Positions 1 to 5,685 of a stretch of DNA of 7,358 bases are shown in pieces (position 1 is the stretch's first letter; the number at the start of each line of letters is the position of its first letter). Source of the DNA: Gammaproteobacteria bacterium. GTDB taxonomy: Bacteria > Pseudomonadota > Gammaproteobacteria > J113. The DNA lies in assembly GCA_003694425.1 (NCBI GenBank), contig RFJX01000101.1, forward strand, positions 1-7,358. Direction: 5' to 3'. A model generated the notes under the pieces. That model was not told the origin of the DNA and made no database searches. It saw only the letters and a program-made list of their open reading frames with translations. The translations under genes were made by a program, and so were the position numbers.

Positions 1-69
1 AAGGGCAGGGCGGCGCGGGCTGCGGGCTGTGGACTACGGGGATAACGCATTGAAAGCATGGGCGATTCC

Positions 70-600
70 TCAGCATCTTGTGGCGGAATTGCCGGTGCAA
101 TCTTCGGGTTTTGCGTCATCCCGGACCCCGTGGCTACTGGCCCGCAAGGGTTCGGTGTCGCGGACGAAGGTCACGAAGTCCAGGCGTTCCCGGCGGCCAG
201 TGTCCTGATAGCGGACATCGAGCCACCAGGCGCGGCCCTGGAACACCACGGCCTCCACGGTGGCGATGGCCCCCTCGTCCAGGTCCTCACGCCAGGGCCA
301 GAGCACGCGCAGGCGCGTTCCCGGCAGGCTGTGGAGCTTGTAGCGCAGGCTGGGGCCGTCACGGCGCATGAGTTCCTCCACCCAGTAGCGGCGCGGGCGG
401 GCCGGGTCCGGCAGGAGTCCGGCCCGGCGCAGGATGCGCTGGTGCGCGAACCAGGTGGACCTTGGCAGCATGCGGCGGGCGGTCTCGAGGCCGTCGACCG
501 TGAGCACCCGGAAGGTGCGGTAGGCGGCGGCACCCTGGCCGGGGGATGGCGCCATGCGGATGCAGCGGGCGAGCAGTGGATTGTTGACCGGCTCAGGCAT
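70..600 (-). CDS. Hypothetical protein, 176 aa, possibly phage-related
   Basis: I do not recognise this protein with confidence. The chosen start at 600 (MPEPVNNPLL) has a good ribosome binding site, GGGAGGG, about 8 bases upstream. An in-frame start at 675 would add 25 Arg/Pro-rich residues and lacks that support. The N-terminal half is basic and helical. A segment at residues 44-62 (LPRSTWFAHQRILRRAGLL) loosely resembles the region after the catalytic domain in filamentous-phage II/X replication proteins, but the catalytic part is absent. Residues 85-147 look beta-rich, with several Trp and Arg. The tail (150-176) is polar and contains two Cys. It lies 147 bp downstream of the helix-turn-helix gene on the same strand and may be cotranscribed with it. 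It could be a remnant of a replication protein or an intact small protein of unknown role. Confidence 0.6.
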   Translation of the reverse strand: MPEPVNNPLLARCIRMAPSPGQGAAAYRTFRVLTVDGLETARRMLPRSTWFAHQRILRRAGLLPDPARPRRYWVEELMRRDGPSLRYKLHSLPGTRLRVLWPWREDLDEGAIATVEAVVFQGRAWWLDVRYQDTGRRERLDFVTFVRDTEPLRASSHGVRDDAKPEDCTGNSATRC

Positions 601-664
601 GGCGAAGCCCTCCCAGGTCGAAGGTGGGCAGGGTGGCCGGCAGGCCCGCGCAGCCACCCGCGCG

Positions 665-762
665 CGCCCGCTCACGGGCGGCTGCGCGCCGGCGGAAGGT
701 GGTCAGGAAATAACCGATTTTCCCACCCGTGGGACTTTGTGCGGGTGTTACTGGTAACCCGC
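665..762. repeat. Cluster of three short hairpins between two phage-like genes
   Basis: Three inverted repeats lie in or at the edge of the gap between the two minus-strand genes. They are CGCCCG/CGGGCG with a 4-base loop (665-680), TCCCAC/GTGGGA with a 2-base centre (721-734), and GCGGGT/ACCCGC with a 10-base loop (741-762). The last overlaps the stop codon of the helix-turn-helix gene. None is followed by a T-run on the minus strand, so they are not standard intrinsic terminators. In a filamentous-phage context such hairpins could serve an origin or packaging signal. In GC-rich DNA, arms of 6 bp also arise by chance. Confidence 0.35.
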
Positions 763-1164
763 ACGACGCGGGCGAGCCTCGTTCGAGTTCCGCAGCGCCT
801 CCAGCTCCCGGCGCAGTTCCATCACCTCCCGGGAGCGGGCCTCCAGGGCGAGCTTGAGGAAGGGCAGCCCCTGGATGTCTCCCGGCAGCAGCCCCCGGCG
901 TGCACCTGGCTCGAACAGACAGCCCCCGATGACTTCCCAGCGGTGCCAGCCTTGCCACGGCATGTATCCGGCCATGACCGCCATCAGGCGCACGGCGCAG
1001 GGGTTGGGCTTGCGATCCGACTTCCAGCGCCGGTAGGTCTCTGGTGAGACGAAGCACAAACGCGCGGCCTGCTCGTTGCTCAGTCCGGCGGAACGTTGCA
1101 GGGTCGACAGGGTGGTCAGATTGCCCAGCCACCCCTCGCGCCGGGCGAGGGTCAAACTCTCCAT
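748..1164 (-). CDS. Phage-type helix-turn-helix DNA-binding protein (DUF3653-like)
   Basis: This 138-residue protein has a predicted helix-turn-helix at about residues 27-52 (GLSNEQAARLCFVSPETYRR and following). A short Trp-rich module comes next at 60-90 (MPWQGWHRWEV), then a probable amphipathic or coiled-coil helix (102-128) and a basic tail. The layout, with HTH, then W..W, then a 'G.L..P' stretch, matches small regulators found beside replication genes in gammaproteobacterial filamentous prophages. I associate these with the DUF3653 family from memory. The likely role is transcriptional control of the adjacent element, or of its own promoter, which abuts dif. The start at 1164 is preceded by AAGGG about 8 bases upstream. 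The gene is transcribed away from dif, toward the hypothetical gene at 70-600. Exact family membership is less certain than the HTH call. Confidence 0.8.
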   Translation of the reverse strand: MESLTLARREGWLGNLTTLSTLQRSAGLSNEQAARLCFVSPETYRRWKSDRKPNPCAVRLMAVMAGYMPWQGWHRWEVIGGCLFEPGARRGLLPGDIQGLPFLKLALEARSREVMELRRELEALRNSNEARPRRAGYQ

Positions 1165-1201
1165 GAATCATACCCTTGGCCGCATTCTGCCTCCCTGCAG
1201 A

Positions 1202-1229
1202 ACTTCGCATAATGTATATTATGTTAAAT
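1202..1229 (+). other. dif: dif site (XerC/XerD recombination site)
   Basis: The 28 bases read as an 11-bp XerC arm ACTTCGCATAA, a 6-bp centre TGTATA and an 11-bp XerD arm TTATGTTAAAT. Against the E. coli dif sequence as I remember it, 25 of 28 positions are identical. All three differences (positions 1, 2 and 4) are in the outer XerC arm, which is the variable part in proteobacteria. The centre and XerD arm are perfect. In bacteria this site resolves chromosome dimers at the terminus with XerC, XerD and FtsK, and it is also the entry point for Xer-exploiting mobile elements. The XerC arm faces the phage-like genes on the left. Confidence 0.95.
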
Positions 1230-1242
1230 ATGGTACTGACAG
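1213..1242 (-). promoter_or_regulatory. Candidate promoter of the HTH gene, overlapping dif
   Basis: On the minus strand, CTGTCA (1237-1242, 4 of 6 to the -35 consensus) lies 18 bp from TATACA (1213-1218, 4 of 6 to the -10). The -10 is therefore the dif central region itself. Alternative -10 hexamers TAATAT (1216-1221) and CATAAT (1218-1223) also fall inside dif. This AT-rich patch is the only plausible promoter within 130 bp of the HTH start. Transcription would begin around 1205, giving a leader of about 40 bases. Confidence 0.38.
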
Positions 1243-1258
1243 GCCTTGGGTTCCTGTC
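1238..1258. repeat. Short inverted repeat beside dif
   Basis: GACAGG (1238-1243) and CCTGTC (1253-1258) form a 6-bp stem with a 9-base loop, 8 bp to the right of dif. It lies between dif and the end of the small orphan gene. Its left arm overlaps the candidate -35 of the HTH promoter, so it could be an operator for the HTH protein. It could also be a weak transcription stop for the gene at 1310-1612, though no T-run follows. Confidence 0.3.
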
Positions 1259-1309
1259 TATCGTTCACGAGCCGCGTCCGGGCGGCCTGCCCTCGCGGTC
1301 TGTCCGGGT

Positions 1310-1612
1310 TCAGTTCAGCTCTCGTGGGGAGTGACACTCGTCGGAGCCCGTGACGAGCATCAGGGTCGTCAGCAGTTCCTGCAGGCCCTGGCCGAATACC
1401 TCTGCCTGGGAATCGCTGGCGTCACTGCGCAGCAGTCTCAGATAGTCCTCTTCGCCTATCTCACCGAAGCGCATCTTGTAGATGGCCACATTGAGCGCCA
1501 ACAGCCTCGCGCATCTGGCCAGGTCACCGGGATGACTCTGGTTGAGCAGCTGTTCCGCCTGATCCAGCAACCTCCTTGCATCCTGCAAGCCAATCCTTTC
1601 TTCAGTCTGCAT
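1310..1612 (-). CDS. Small hypothetical helical protein, 100 aa
   Basis: I do not recognise this family. The start is well supported: GAGGAG lies 5-6 bases upstream of the ATG. The protein is acidic and almost entirely helix-forming. Leu-rich segments occupy about residues 9-25 (DARRLLDQAEQLL), 31-63 and 72-88, separated by turn-rich stretches (26-30 and 64-70). There is no signal peptide, no membrane segment and no metal-binding motif. A perfect TATAAT -10 hexamer lies upstream at 1693-1698, so it is probably its own transcription unit reading toward dif. It is divergent from the DUF1631 gene and shares a complex intergenic control region with it. It could be a small regulator or adaptor, but nothing in the sequence settles this. 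Confidence 0.72.
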   Translation of the reverse strand: MQTEERIGLQDARRLLDQAEQLLNQSHPGDLARCARLLALNVAIYKMRFGEIGEEDYLRLLRSDASDSQAEVFGQGLQELLTTLMLVTGSDECHSPRELN

Positions 1613-1692
1613 GACGTCTCCTCACCTGGTGCCTGACACAGAGACAACAGCAAGGGTGATGCCATCTATGCAAAAGATATATTAATCAAGAG

Positions 1693-1721
1693 ATTATATT
1701 GGCTATTTGATGTTCTGTATT
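1693..1721 (-). promoter_or_regulatory. Promoter of the small orphan gene
   Basis: On the minus strand a perfect TATAAT (1693-1698) is preceded, with 17 bp spacing, by AATACA (1716-1721), a weak -35 matching at 3 of 6 positions. The surrounding 1670-1735 stretch is strikingly AT-rich for this GC-rich window, as expected for a promoter. The start point would be near 1686, giving a leader of about 74 bases before the ATG at 1612. The weak -35 suggests activator dependence. Confidence 0.5.
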
Positions 1722-1733
1722 ATGTATGGATCA

Positions 1734-1763
1734 CAGAATTGTCACCCCAGGGTGACAATTCTG
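1734..1763. promoter_or_regulatory. Perfect 14-bp-arm inverted repeat (probable operator)
   Basis: CAGAATTGTCACCC (1734-1747) and GGGTGACAATTCTG (1750-1763) are exact reverse complements separated only by CA. The 2-base centre favours a dimeric protein site or cruciform over an RNA terminator, and no T-run follows on either strand. It sits in the divergent region, just upstream of the -35 of the small orphan gene and about 170-200 bp upstream of the predicted start point of the DUF1631 gene. It could control either gene. The binding protein is unknown. Confidence 0.65.
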
Positions 1764-1835
1764 GTCAGCCCGGAAGGAGGCACCAGCCGTCACGGGTACG
1801 GTTGCCACGCAAGGGTGAGGTGGCTGCATCAGCGG

Positions 1836-1851
1836 TGTGACGTGGTTCGCA
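1836..1851. promoter_or_regulatory. Distal CRP/Vfr-like site
   Basis: TGTGA, six bases, TCGCA matches the CRP core TGTGA-N6-TCACA at 9 of 10 positions. It is followed by TTT, as in the extended consensus. Its centre (1843.5) is exactly 32 bp upstream of the second CRP-like site, about three helical turns, so the two would lie on the same DNA face. Confidence 0.42.
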
Positions 1852-1867
1852 TTTCATGACCACAGGG

Positions 1868-1883
1868 CGTGACGGGTGTCACA
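1868..1883. promoter_or_regulatory. Proximal CRP/Vfr-like site
   Basis: CGTGA, six bases, TCACA matches the CRP core at 9 of 10 positions. The centre at 1875.5 is about 60 bp upstream of the start point predicted from the promoter at 1901-1928. That is the distance known for class I CRP activation (near -61.5). The site also contains GTGAC/GTCAC repeated around GGGT, so a different dimeric regulator is possible. Confidence 0.45.
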
Positions 1884-1900
1884 GATCGGTGCGCGCCTGC

Positions 1901-1928
1901 TTGAATGGCCCCTGTCGCTTCATATAGT
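1901..1928 (+). promoter_or_regulatory. Sigma70-type promoter of the DUF1631 gene
   Basis: TTGAAT (1901-1906, 4 of 6) and TATAGT (1923-1928, 5 of 6) are separated by 16 bp. The expected start point near 1935 leaves a leader of about 35 bases before the ATG at 1970. Two CRP-like sites lie immediately upstream at favourable spacing. Confidence 0.55.
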
Positions 1929-1969
1929 TCGGATCCAAGAGCCAGGAAAACCATCCAGAGAGTCAGACA

Positions 1970-4441
1970 ATGACCGAACAGCCAACCAGCAACATCATCG
2001 AGATGAAGGAGCTCCCCCGCCAGGGTGACAAGGATCGGAGTCCCGGGGACCCCGGGCTGATCGAGTCCTGCCGCAAGGAAGCCCTCGAACATCTGGGCAA
2101 CGCCCTCTCCGCCATGATGGACCGTCTCGATGATGCCCTCTTCGAGCTCGCCGGGAAGGCCTCGGATGACGCCACCCAGACCATCTATTTCGATGCCATG
2201 CGTCATCTGCGCAAACACCGTGAAGCGATGGAAAAGGGCTTTCTGGAACGCTATGACGAGGCCTTCGGCAGGTATCTGGATGGCCAGGGAGCCGCCCCCG
2301 GGTACAAGGCCGGCGAGGTGAACGAACTCTCGCTCGTGGATCAGGAAGAACTGGAGGAGAAGCTGGCCGTCACCGGGATGGTCACGAAGGTCAGGAATTC
2401 CCACTATGCCGCCCTGTATGCCCTGGACAGGCGGATGGGCTGCCTGCTGCGCAAGGCGGAACTGGACGATGATTCCAATCCCCTGGGACCTGGCGCCATC
2501 TGCGAGAGCTTTCATCAGGTCTGCAGGGAGCTGGACCAGGAACTACCTATCCGGCTGGTGATCCTCAAGCTGTTCGATCAGTACGTGATCTCCCAGCTGG
2601 GCCCGCTCTATCAGGAGATCAACCGCAAGCTCGCCGCTGCCGGCATCCTCCCCGACATCCGTCCCGTCGTCAGAAAGGGCGTCTCCCCCGTCCGCCCTCA
2701 GGGGTTGACCGGAGTCGGCAATCTGGCAGCTTCCGCGCCGGACCAGTCGCTCGACGGTACCGCTCCGTTGACGGGTACCGGTCCGCTGACGGGCGCGGCC
2801 ATGGTGGCACCCGTGGTCCTGGCCAATCTGAACATGCTCCAGCACGGACAGGCGTGTGCGGGGTTGCCATCCGGGTTCGACGTGGAGCAGGACGGCCCCA
2901 CGGCGGTCAACATCATCCGGGAGTTGCGTGGTACCCCGGTCCTGGCAGGACTTTCAAGCCCGGAAGAGCAGGTCCTGGACATGGTCACCGTGCTGTTCGA
3001 CTATATCCTGGACGACCGCAATATCCCGGAGCCGGTCAAGGCGCAGATCGCACGCCTGCAGATACCGGTGCTCAAGGTCGCCCTGGTCGACAGGGGGCTG
3101 TTCGCAAAGAAGACCCATCCTGCCCGCCGTCTGCTCAACTGCCTTGCCGAGGCCGGCCTGGGCTACAGCGATGACCAGATCAATGGACGTCTGCTGGAGC
3201 GGGTGAGCGAAGCGGTCCAGCGAATCATCGACGAATTCGAAGAAGATGTCGCCCTGTTCGACAAGGTAAGGGAGTCCCTGGAGGCCTATCTCGAGGAGGA
3301 ACGCCACCAGGCGGAACTCCGCGCCGAGCGCTGCGCGAAGGTGATCGAGGGGCGAGAACGGGTTGAACGGGCCCGGACGGCCGCCGAGGCACTGGTCTCC
3401 TCCACCCTCATCAGGCACGGCGATGCCCTGCCGGAATTCATCCGCGATTTCATCTCTGCCCACTGGCGCGAGGCGTTACGGCTCACCCATGTGCGGGAAG
3501 GAGACCAGAGCGAGGCATGGAAACTGGCGGTCAAGACCCTCGGCGCCCTCTGCTGGTCCTGTCTGCCGATGGAGTCCGCCGGGGACCGGCAACGGCTGGT
3601 GAAGCTGCTGCCGGCGCTGCTGCGCAATCTCAATCACGGCATGGACCTCGCGGCACTGCCCGGGCGGGAGAGAGAGGCCTTTCTGCAGCGGCTGGCCGAG
3701 CTGCACCGGGAACAGGTGCGGGGACGGGAGGAAAGGGAGCCTCCGCAAGTGAAACTCCCCGCTCAGGAGAACCGGCCGGCTGCGGCGGATGAAGGACAGT
3801 CTCCGGTCGGGAGCAAGGACCAGGCCTGCGATGGTGATGTACAGGTACCCGGGGAGGCCGCGGACCCCGGTCATGCAGAAACAGCGGAAATCCCTATCGT
3901 CAGCGGGGATGCGGATCGCGCCGCCCAGGCACTGGCCTTCCTCGGCGGCGGCCCCCTCCCGGAGATCGATCATTCCGGAGAGATCCCCCGACCGGCGGAA
4001 GACCAGGTCGAGCCGGCCGCGCTCGATGACACCTTCGGCGACGGGGTCGAGATCGAGGAGATCGTCCTCGAAAGCGATGCCACCGAAGAGATGGAGGAAC
4101 TGCCGGAGGAAGAGGATGAGGCGGGCTACCGGGACGAGCTCGAACATCCGCGCTACCGCAAGGATCTGGAATCCGTGGACGGGTTGAGACTGGGGGACTG
4201 GCTGGAGCTCCTGCTCGACGGCGGGAGGCCGGTCCGCGCCCGGCTGACCTGGGTGAGCCAGGCCACGGGGACCTACCTGTTCACCGACCGCCAGGGGCGC
4301 AAGGTGGCGGAGAAGAGCCGTCGCGGGCTGGTGATGGGGCTGCAGAGCGGTGCGATCCGGATGCTGGATCAGGCGCCGCTGTTCGACCGCGCCCTCTCCC
4401 GCCTGAGCGACACCCTGGGCAGGAGGAACAGTTTCAGATAG
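1970..4441 (+). CDS. DUF1631 family protein, 823 aa
   Basis: The C-terminal module (about residues 738-808) has the family's signature run. It begins LGDWLELLLDGG, continues with RARLTWVSQATGTYLFTDR, and ends in the LD..PLFDRAL element. The rest fits the family: a long, mostly helical protein with a helical N-terminal half (30-235), a Gly/Pro/Thr-rich flexible segment (236-300) and a second helical core (325-580). The latter includes a charged coiled-coil-like stretch (432-475). A low-complexity acidic linker (583-725) joins it to the C-terminal beta-rich domain. There is no signal peptide or membrane segment, so it should be cytoplasmic. The biochemical function of the family is not established. 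The C-terminal part looks PilZ-like to me, but the RxxxR motif for c-di-GMP is not evident. The start at 1970 has a weak AGAGAG ribosome site and a good upstream promoter. The gene stands alone and converges with the HDOD gene. Confidence 0.9.
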   Translation: MTEQPTSNIIEMKELPRQGDKDRSPGDPGLIESCRKEALEHLGNALSAMMDRLDDALFELAGKASDDATQTIYFDAMRHLRKHREAMEKGFLERYDEAFGRYLDGQGAAPGYKAGEVNELSLVDQEELEEKLAVTGMVTKVRNSHYAALYALDRRMGCLLRKAELDDDSNPLGPGAICESFHQVCRELDQELPIRLVILKLFDQYVISQLGPLYQEINRKLAAAGILPDIRPVVRKGVSPVRPQGLTGVGNLAASAPDQSLDGTAPLTGTGPLTGAAMVAPVVLANLNMLQHGQACAGLPSGFDVEQDGPTAVNIIRELRGTPVLAGLSSPEEQVLDMVTVLFDYILDDRNIPEPVKAQIARLQIPVLKVALVDRGLFAKKTHPARRLLNCLAEAGLGYSDDQINGRLLERVSEAVQRIIDEFEEDVALFDKVRESLEAYLEEERHQAELRAERCAKVIEGRERVERARTAAEALVSSTLIRHGDALPEFIRDFISAHWREALRLTHVREGDQSEAWKLAVKTLGALCWSCLPMESAGDRQRLVKLLPALLRNLNHGMDLAALPGREREAFLQRLAELHREQVRGREEREPPQVKLPAQENRPAAADEGQSPVGSKDQACDGDVQVPGEAADPGHAETAEIPIVSGDADRAAQALAFLGGGPLPEIDHSGEIPRPAEDQVEPAALDDTFGDGVEIEEIVLESDATEEMEELPEEEDEAGYRDELEHPRYRKDLESVDGLRLGDWLELLLDGGRPVRARLTWVSQATGTYLFTDRQGRKVAEKSRRGLVMGLQSGAIRMLDQAPLFDRALSRLSDTLGRRNSFR

Positions 4442-4483
4442 GGGGGCGGGACAGACCTTCTCCCCTCGCCGGCCCGCCGTGGA

Positions 4484-5368
4484 TCAGCGGGCGAACATCA
4501 CGCTCACCGTCTCCGCGAACTGGAGGCCCGCCTCGGCCACCGCCTGTTCCGGATCCAGCGCCGCTTCCTCCAGCCCGGCGATTTCCAGTGCGGCGGGGTC
4601 GAACCTCGCCTCCGGAGCGACCGCCTCGCAGAAATTGCCTATATCGGAGCGATTGGCCATCACGTCGGCCAGATGGACGATGGCGGTCTCCAGTGGCGCC
4701 TGCCCTGCCCTGCCCGGCTGATGATGATGGGCGATGGCCTCCTGCTGGGCCGGGGAGAGCCGCCATTCCCGCATGATGATGGCACCGATTTCGGCGTGGC
4801 TGAAGCCGAGCTGATCCAGCTCGGCCAGGTGGAAGACCGCCTCGTCACCTGCCGCCACGAGCAGCAGTTCCTTCGCGGCATCGGCCGCCCTGGTATAGAG
4901 GACGAGGGCCCCCACATCGTGCAGGAGTCCGCTGACGAAGAGCCTCTCCGGGTGGAGCACGTTGAGCCGGCGGGCGAGATTCCTGGCGATCAGCCCGCAA
5001 TAGAGGCTGTGGCGCCAGAAGGTGTCGATGTTGACCAGGCGTGGCGAGAGTCCGGAGAAGGTTGCGGTCGCCGAGATCGCCAGCACGAGGTTGTAGAGAT
5101 CGCGGGTACCGATGATGGTGATGGCCCGGGAAACGGTCTCCACCGGGGAGGGCAGGTTGTAGAAGGCGCTGTTGACCAGCCGCAGCAGCCGGGAGGTCAG
5201 ATTGGGGTCCTGGGCGATCACTTCGCCCATCTGCGCGGCCGAACCCGAATCACTCTCCAGGATGTCGAGCAGCTTCATGCAGACCAGGGGTGGACTGACC
5301 AGGGAAGGGACTCCCTCCAGGAGTTCATCGAGGCCCGGATCGGGACCTGTGCTGTCTGTTCGGTGCAT
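4484..5368 (-). CDS. HDOD domain protein, 294 aa
   Basis: The HDOD domain fills about residues 15-220. Recognisable family elements are LLEGVPSLVSPP (16-27), the IAQDPNLTSRLLRLVNSAFY run (51-70) and AITIIGTRDLYNLVLAIS (82-99). Also present are H120 in the FWRHS element, GLLHDVG (147-153), FSHAEIGAIIMREW (189-202) and AHHHQP (213-218). HDOD proteins are HD-superfamily relatives, usually non-catalytic, that act in signalling and stress or motility control. Here the HD pair (H150-D151) and flanking histidines are retained. The tail (225-294) is a helical extension without a second domain. I place the start at 5368, where the family homology begins. The frame is open 96 codons further upstream, but that extension looks like noise. 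The ribosome site before 5368 is weak. The gene faces the DUF1631 gene across a 42-bp gap without a clear terminator. Confidence 0.92.
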   Translation of the reverse strand: MHRTDSTGPDPGLDELLEGVPSLVSPPLVCMKLLDILESDSGSAAQMGEVIAQDPNLTSRLLRLVNSAFYNLPSPVETVSRAITIIGTRDLYNLVLAISATATFSGLSPRLVNIDTFWRHSLYCGLIARNLARRLNVLHPERLFVSGLLHDVGALVLYTRAADAAKELLLVAAGDEAVFHLAELDQLGFSHAEIGAIIMREWRLSPAQQEAIAHHHQPGRAGQAPLETAIVHLADVMANRSDIGNFCEAVAPEARFDPAALEIAGLEEAALDPEQAVAEAGLQFAETVSVMFAR

Positions 5369-5685
5369 GGGAATGACGGTATGTCCGTACGTGGAGGCAA
5401 CTCTACGCAGTTGGCCACCTTGTCGCAACGTCCCCGCTCCGGGACCCTCTGGTGGGAACCCCGGAAAACCGCTGTCCGGAGCGGTTCCTCTTGCCGGGAC
5501 CGCAAAATGAGTTTTCGTGGTCCCTCCGGAATCGATGGCTTCACGCCATCGATTCCGTTGCACGTCCGAAGTGCGGAGTGGGCGCTCCGGGTTTTTCGAA
5601 GTGCCCTGGTGTAATATCCGGTCCTGGCCATGTAGGGCTTCTGGGGGCGGCCACATGCACGGGCCGGTCCCGCACGGGAGAGTCG
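5369..5685. other. Divergent intergenic region between the HDOD and adaptor genes
   Basis: These 317 bases separate the HDOD start from the adaptor start. They hold a strong hairpin at 5527-5557 and a weaker one at 5467-5486 (AACCGC/GCGGTT, 8-base loop). A TAATAT at 5612-5617 is a possible -10 for the adaptor gene, without a convincing -35. Both gene frames run open into the region, but the protein families do not support such extensions. No RNA gene was recognised. Confidence 0.5.
5527..5557. repeat. Perfect 13-bp hairpin upstream of the efflux operon
   Basis: CGGAATCGATGGC (5527-5539) and GCCATCGATTCCG (5545-5557) are exact reverse complements around the 5-base loop TTCAC. No T-run follows on either strand, so it is not a typical intrinsic terminator. 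It contains ATCGAT in each arm. It could be an operator for divergent control, an RNA processing or stability element, or one copy of a dispersed hairpin repeat. Confidence 0.6.

Larger units (their letters stand above)
1..1229. mobile_element. Probable end of a dif-integrated (Xer-exploiting) phage-like element
   Basis: This is an inference from three observations. A full dif site sits at 1202-1229. A phage-type helix-turn-helix gene begins only 37 bp to its left and reads away from it. The next gene on the same strand is an unrecognised small protein with no housekeeping look. Filamentous phages and their satellites are known to integrate at dif through host XerC/XerD and to leave a dif copy at each end. 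Here the XerC arm faces the putative element and the XerD arm faces ordinary chromosomal genes. No coat, Zot-like or complete replication gene is visible, so the element is either mostly outside the window or decayed. The left boundary is not seen. The alternative is that these are plain chromosomal genes next to the native dif. Confidence 0.42.

Noticed and set aside
58..1047. Plus-strand open frame of 329 residues across the left block
   Set aside because: It is antisense to two better-supported genes with ribosome sites, and its composition is typical of a GC-driven shadow frame.
1829..2515. Minus-strand open frame of 228 residues
   Set aside because: It is antisense to the start of the DUF1631 gene, has no family resemblance, and would overrun the mapped promoter elements.
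2756..2796. Short tandem repeat encoding GTAPLT then GTGPLT in the DUF1631 protein
   Set aside because: Only two degenerate copies in a flexible Gly/Thr/Pro segment; not evidence of a structured repeat.
4442..4483. Possible bidirectional terminator between the convergent genes (GGCGGG 4445-4450 / CCCGCC 4473-4478)
   Set aside because: The stem is only 6 bp with a 22-base loop and there is no T-run on either side.
3..5309. KOPS-like GGGNAGGG motifs pointing toward dif: 3-10 and 626-633 on the plus strand left of dif, and an overlapping reverse pair at 4703-4715 on the right
   Set aside because: One further copy (5302-5309) points the wrong way, and about three copies are expected by chance in GC-rich DNA of this length. 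Genome-scale polarity would be needed.
5369..5656. Extension of the HDOD gene by 96 codons to a start at 5656
   Set aside because: The extra segment is low-complexity Arg/Gly/Pro sequence unlike the family and would translate the strong hairpin. The family homology begins just after the start at 5368.
5452..5685. Extension of the adaptor gene by 78 codons upstream
   Set aside because: It would bury the signal anchor inside the protein. The start at 5686 has a ribosome binding site and is immediately followed by the hydrophobic segment.
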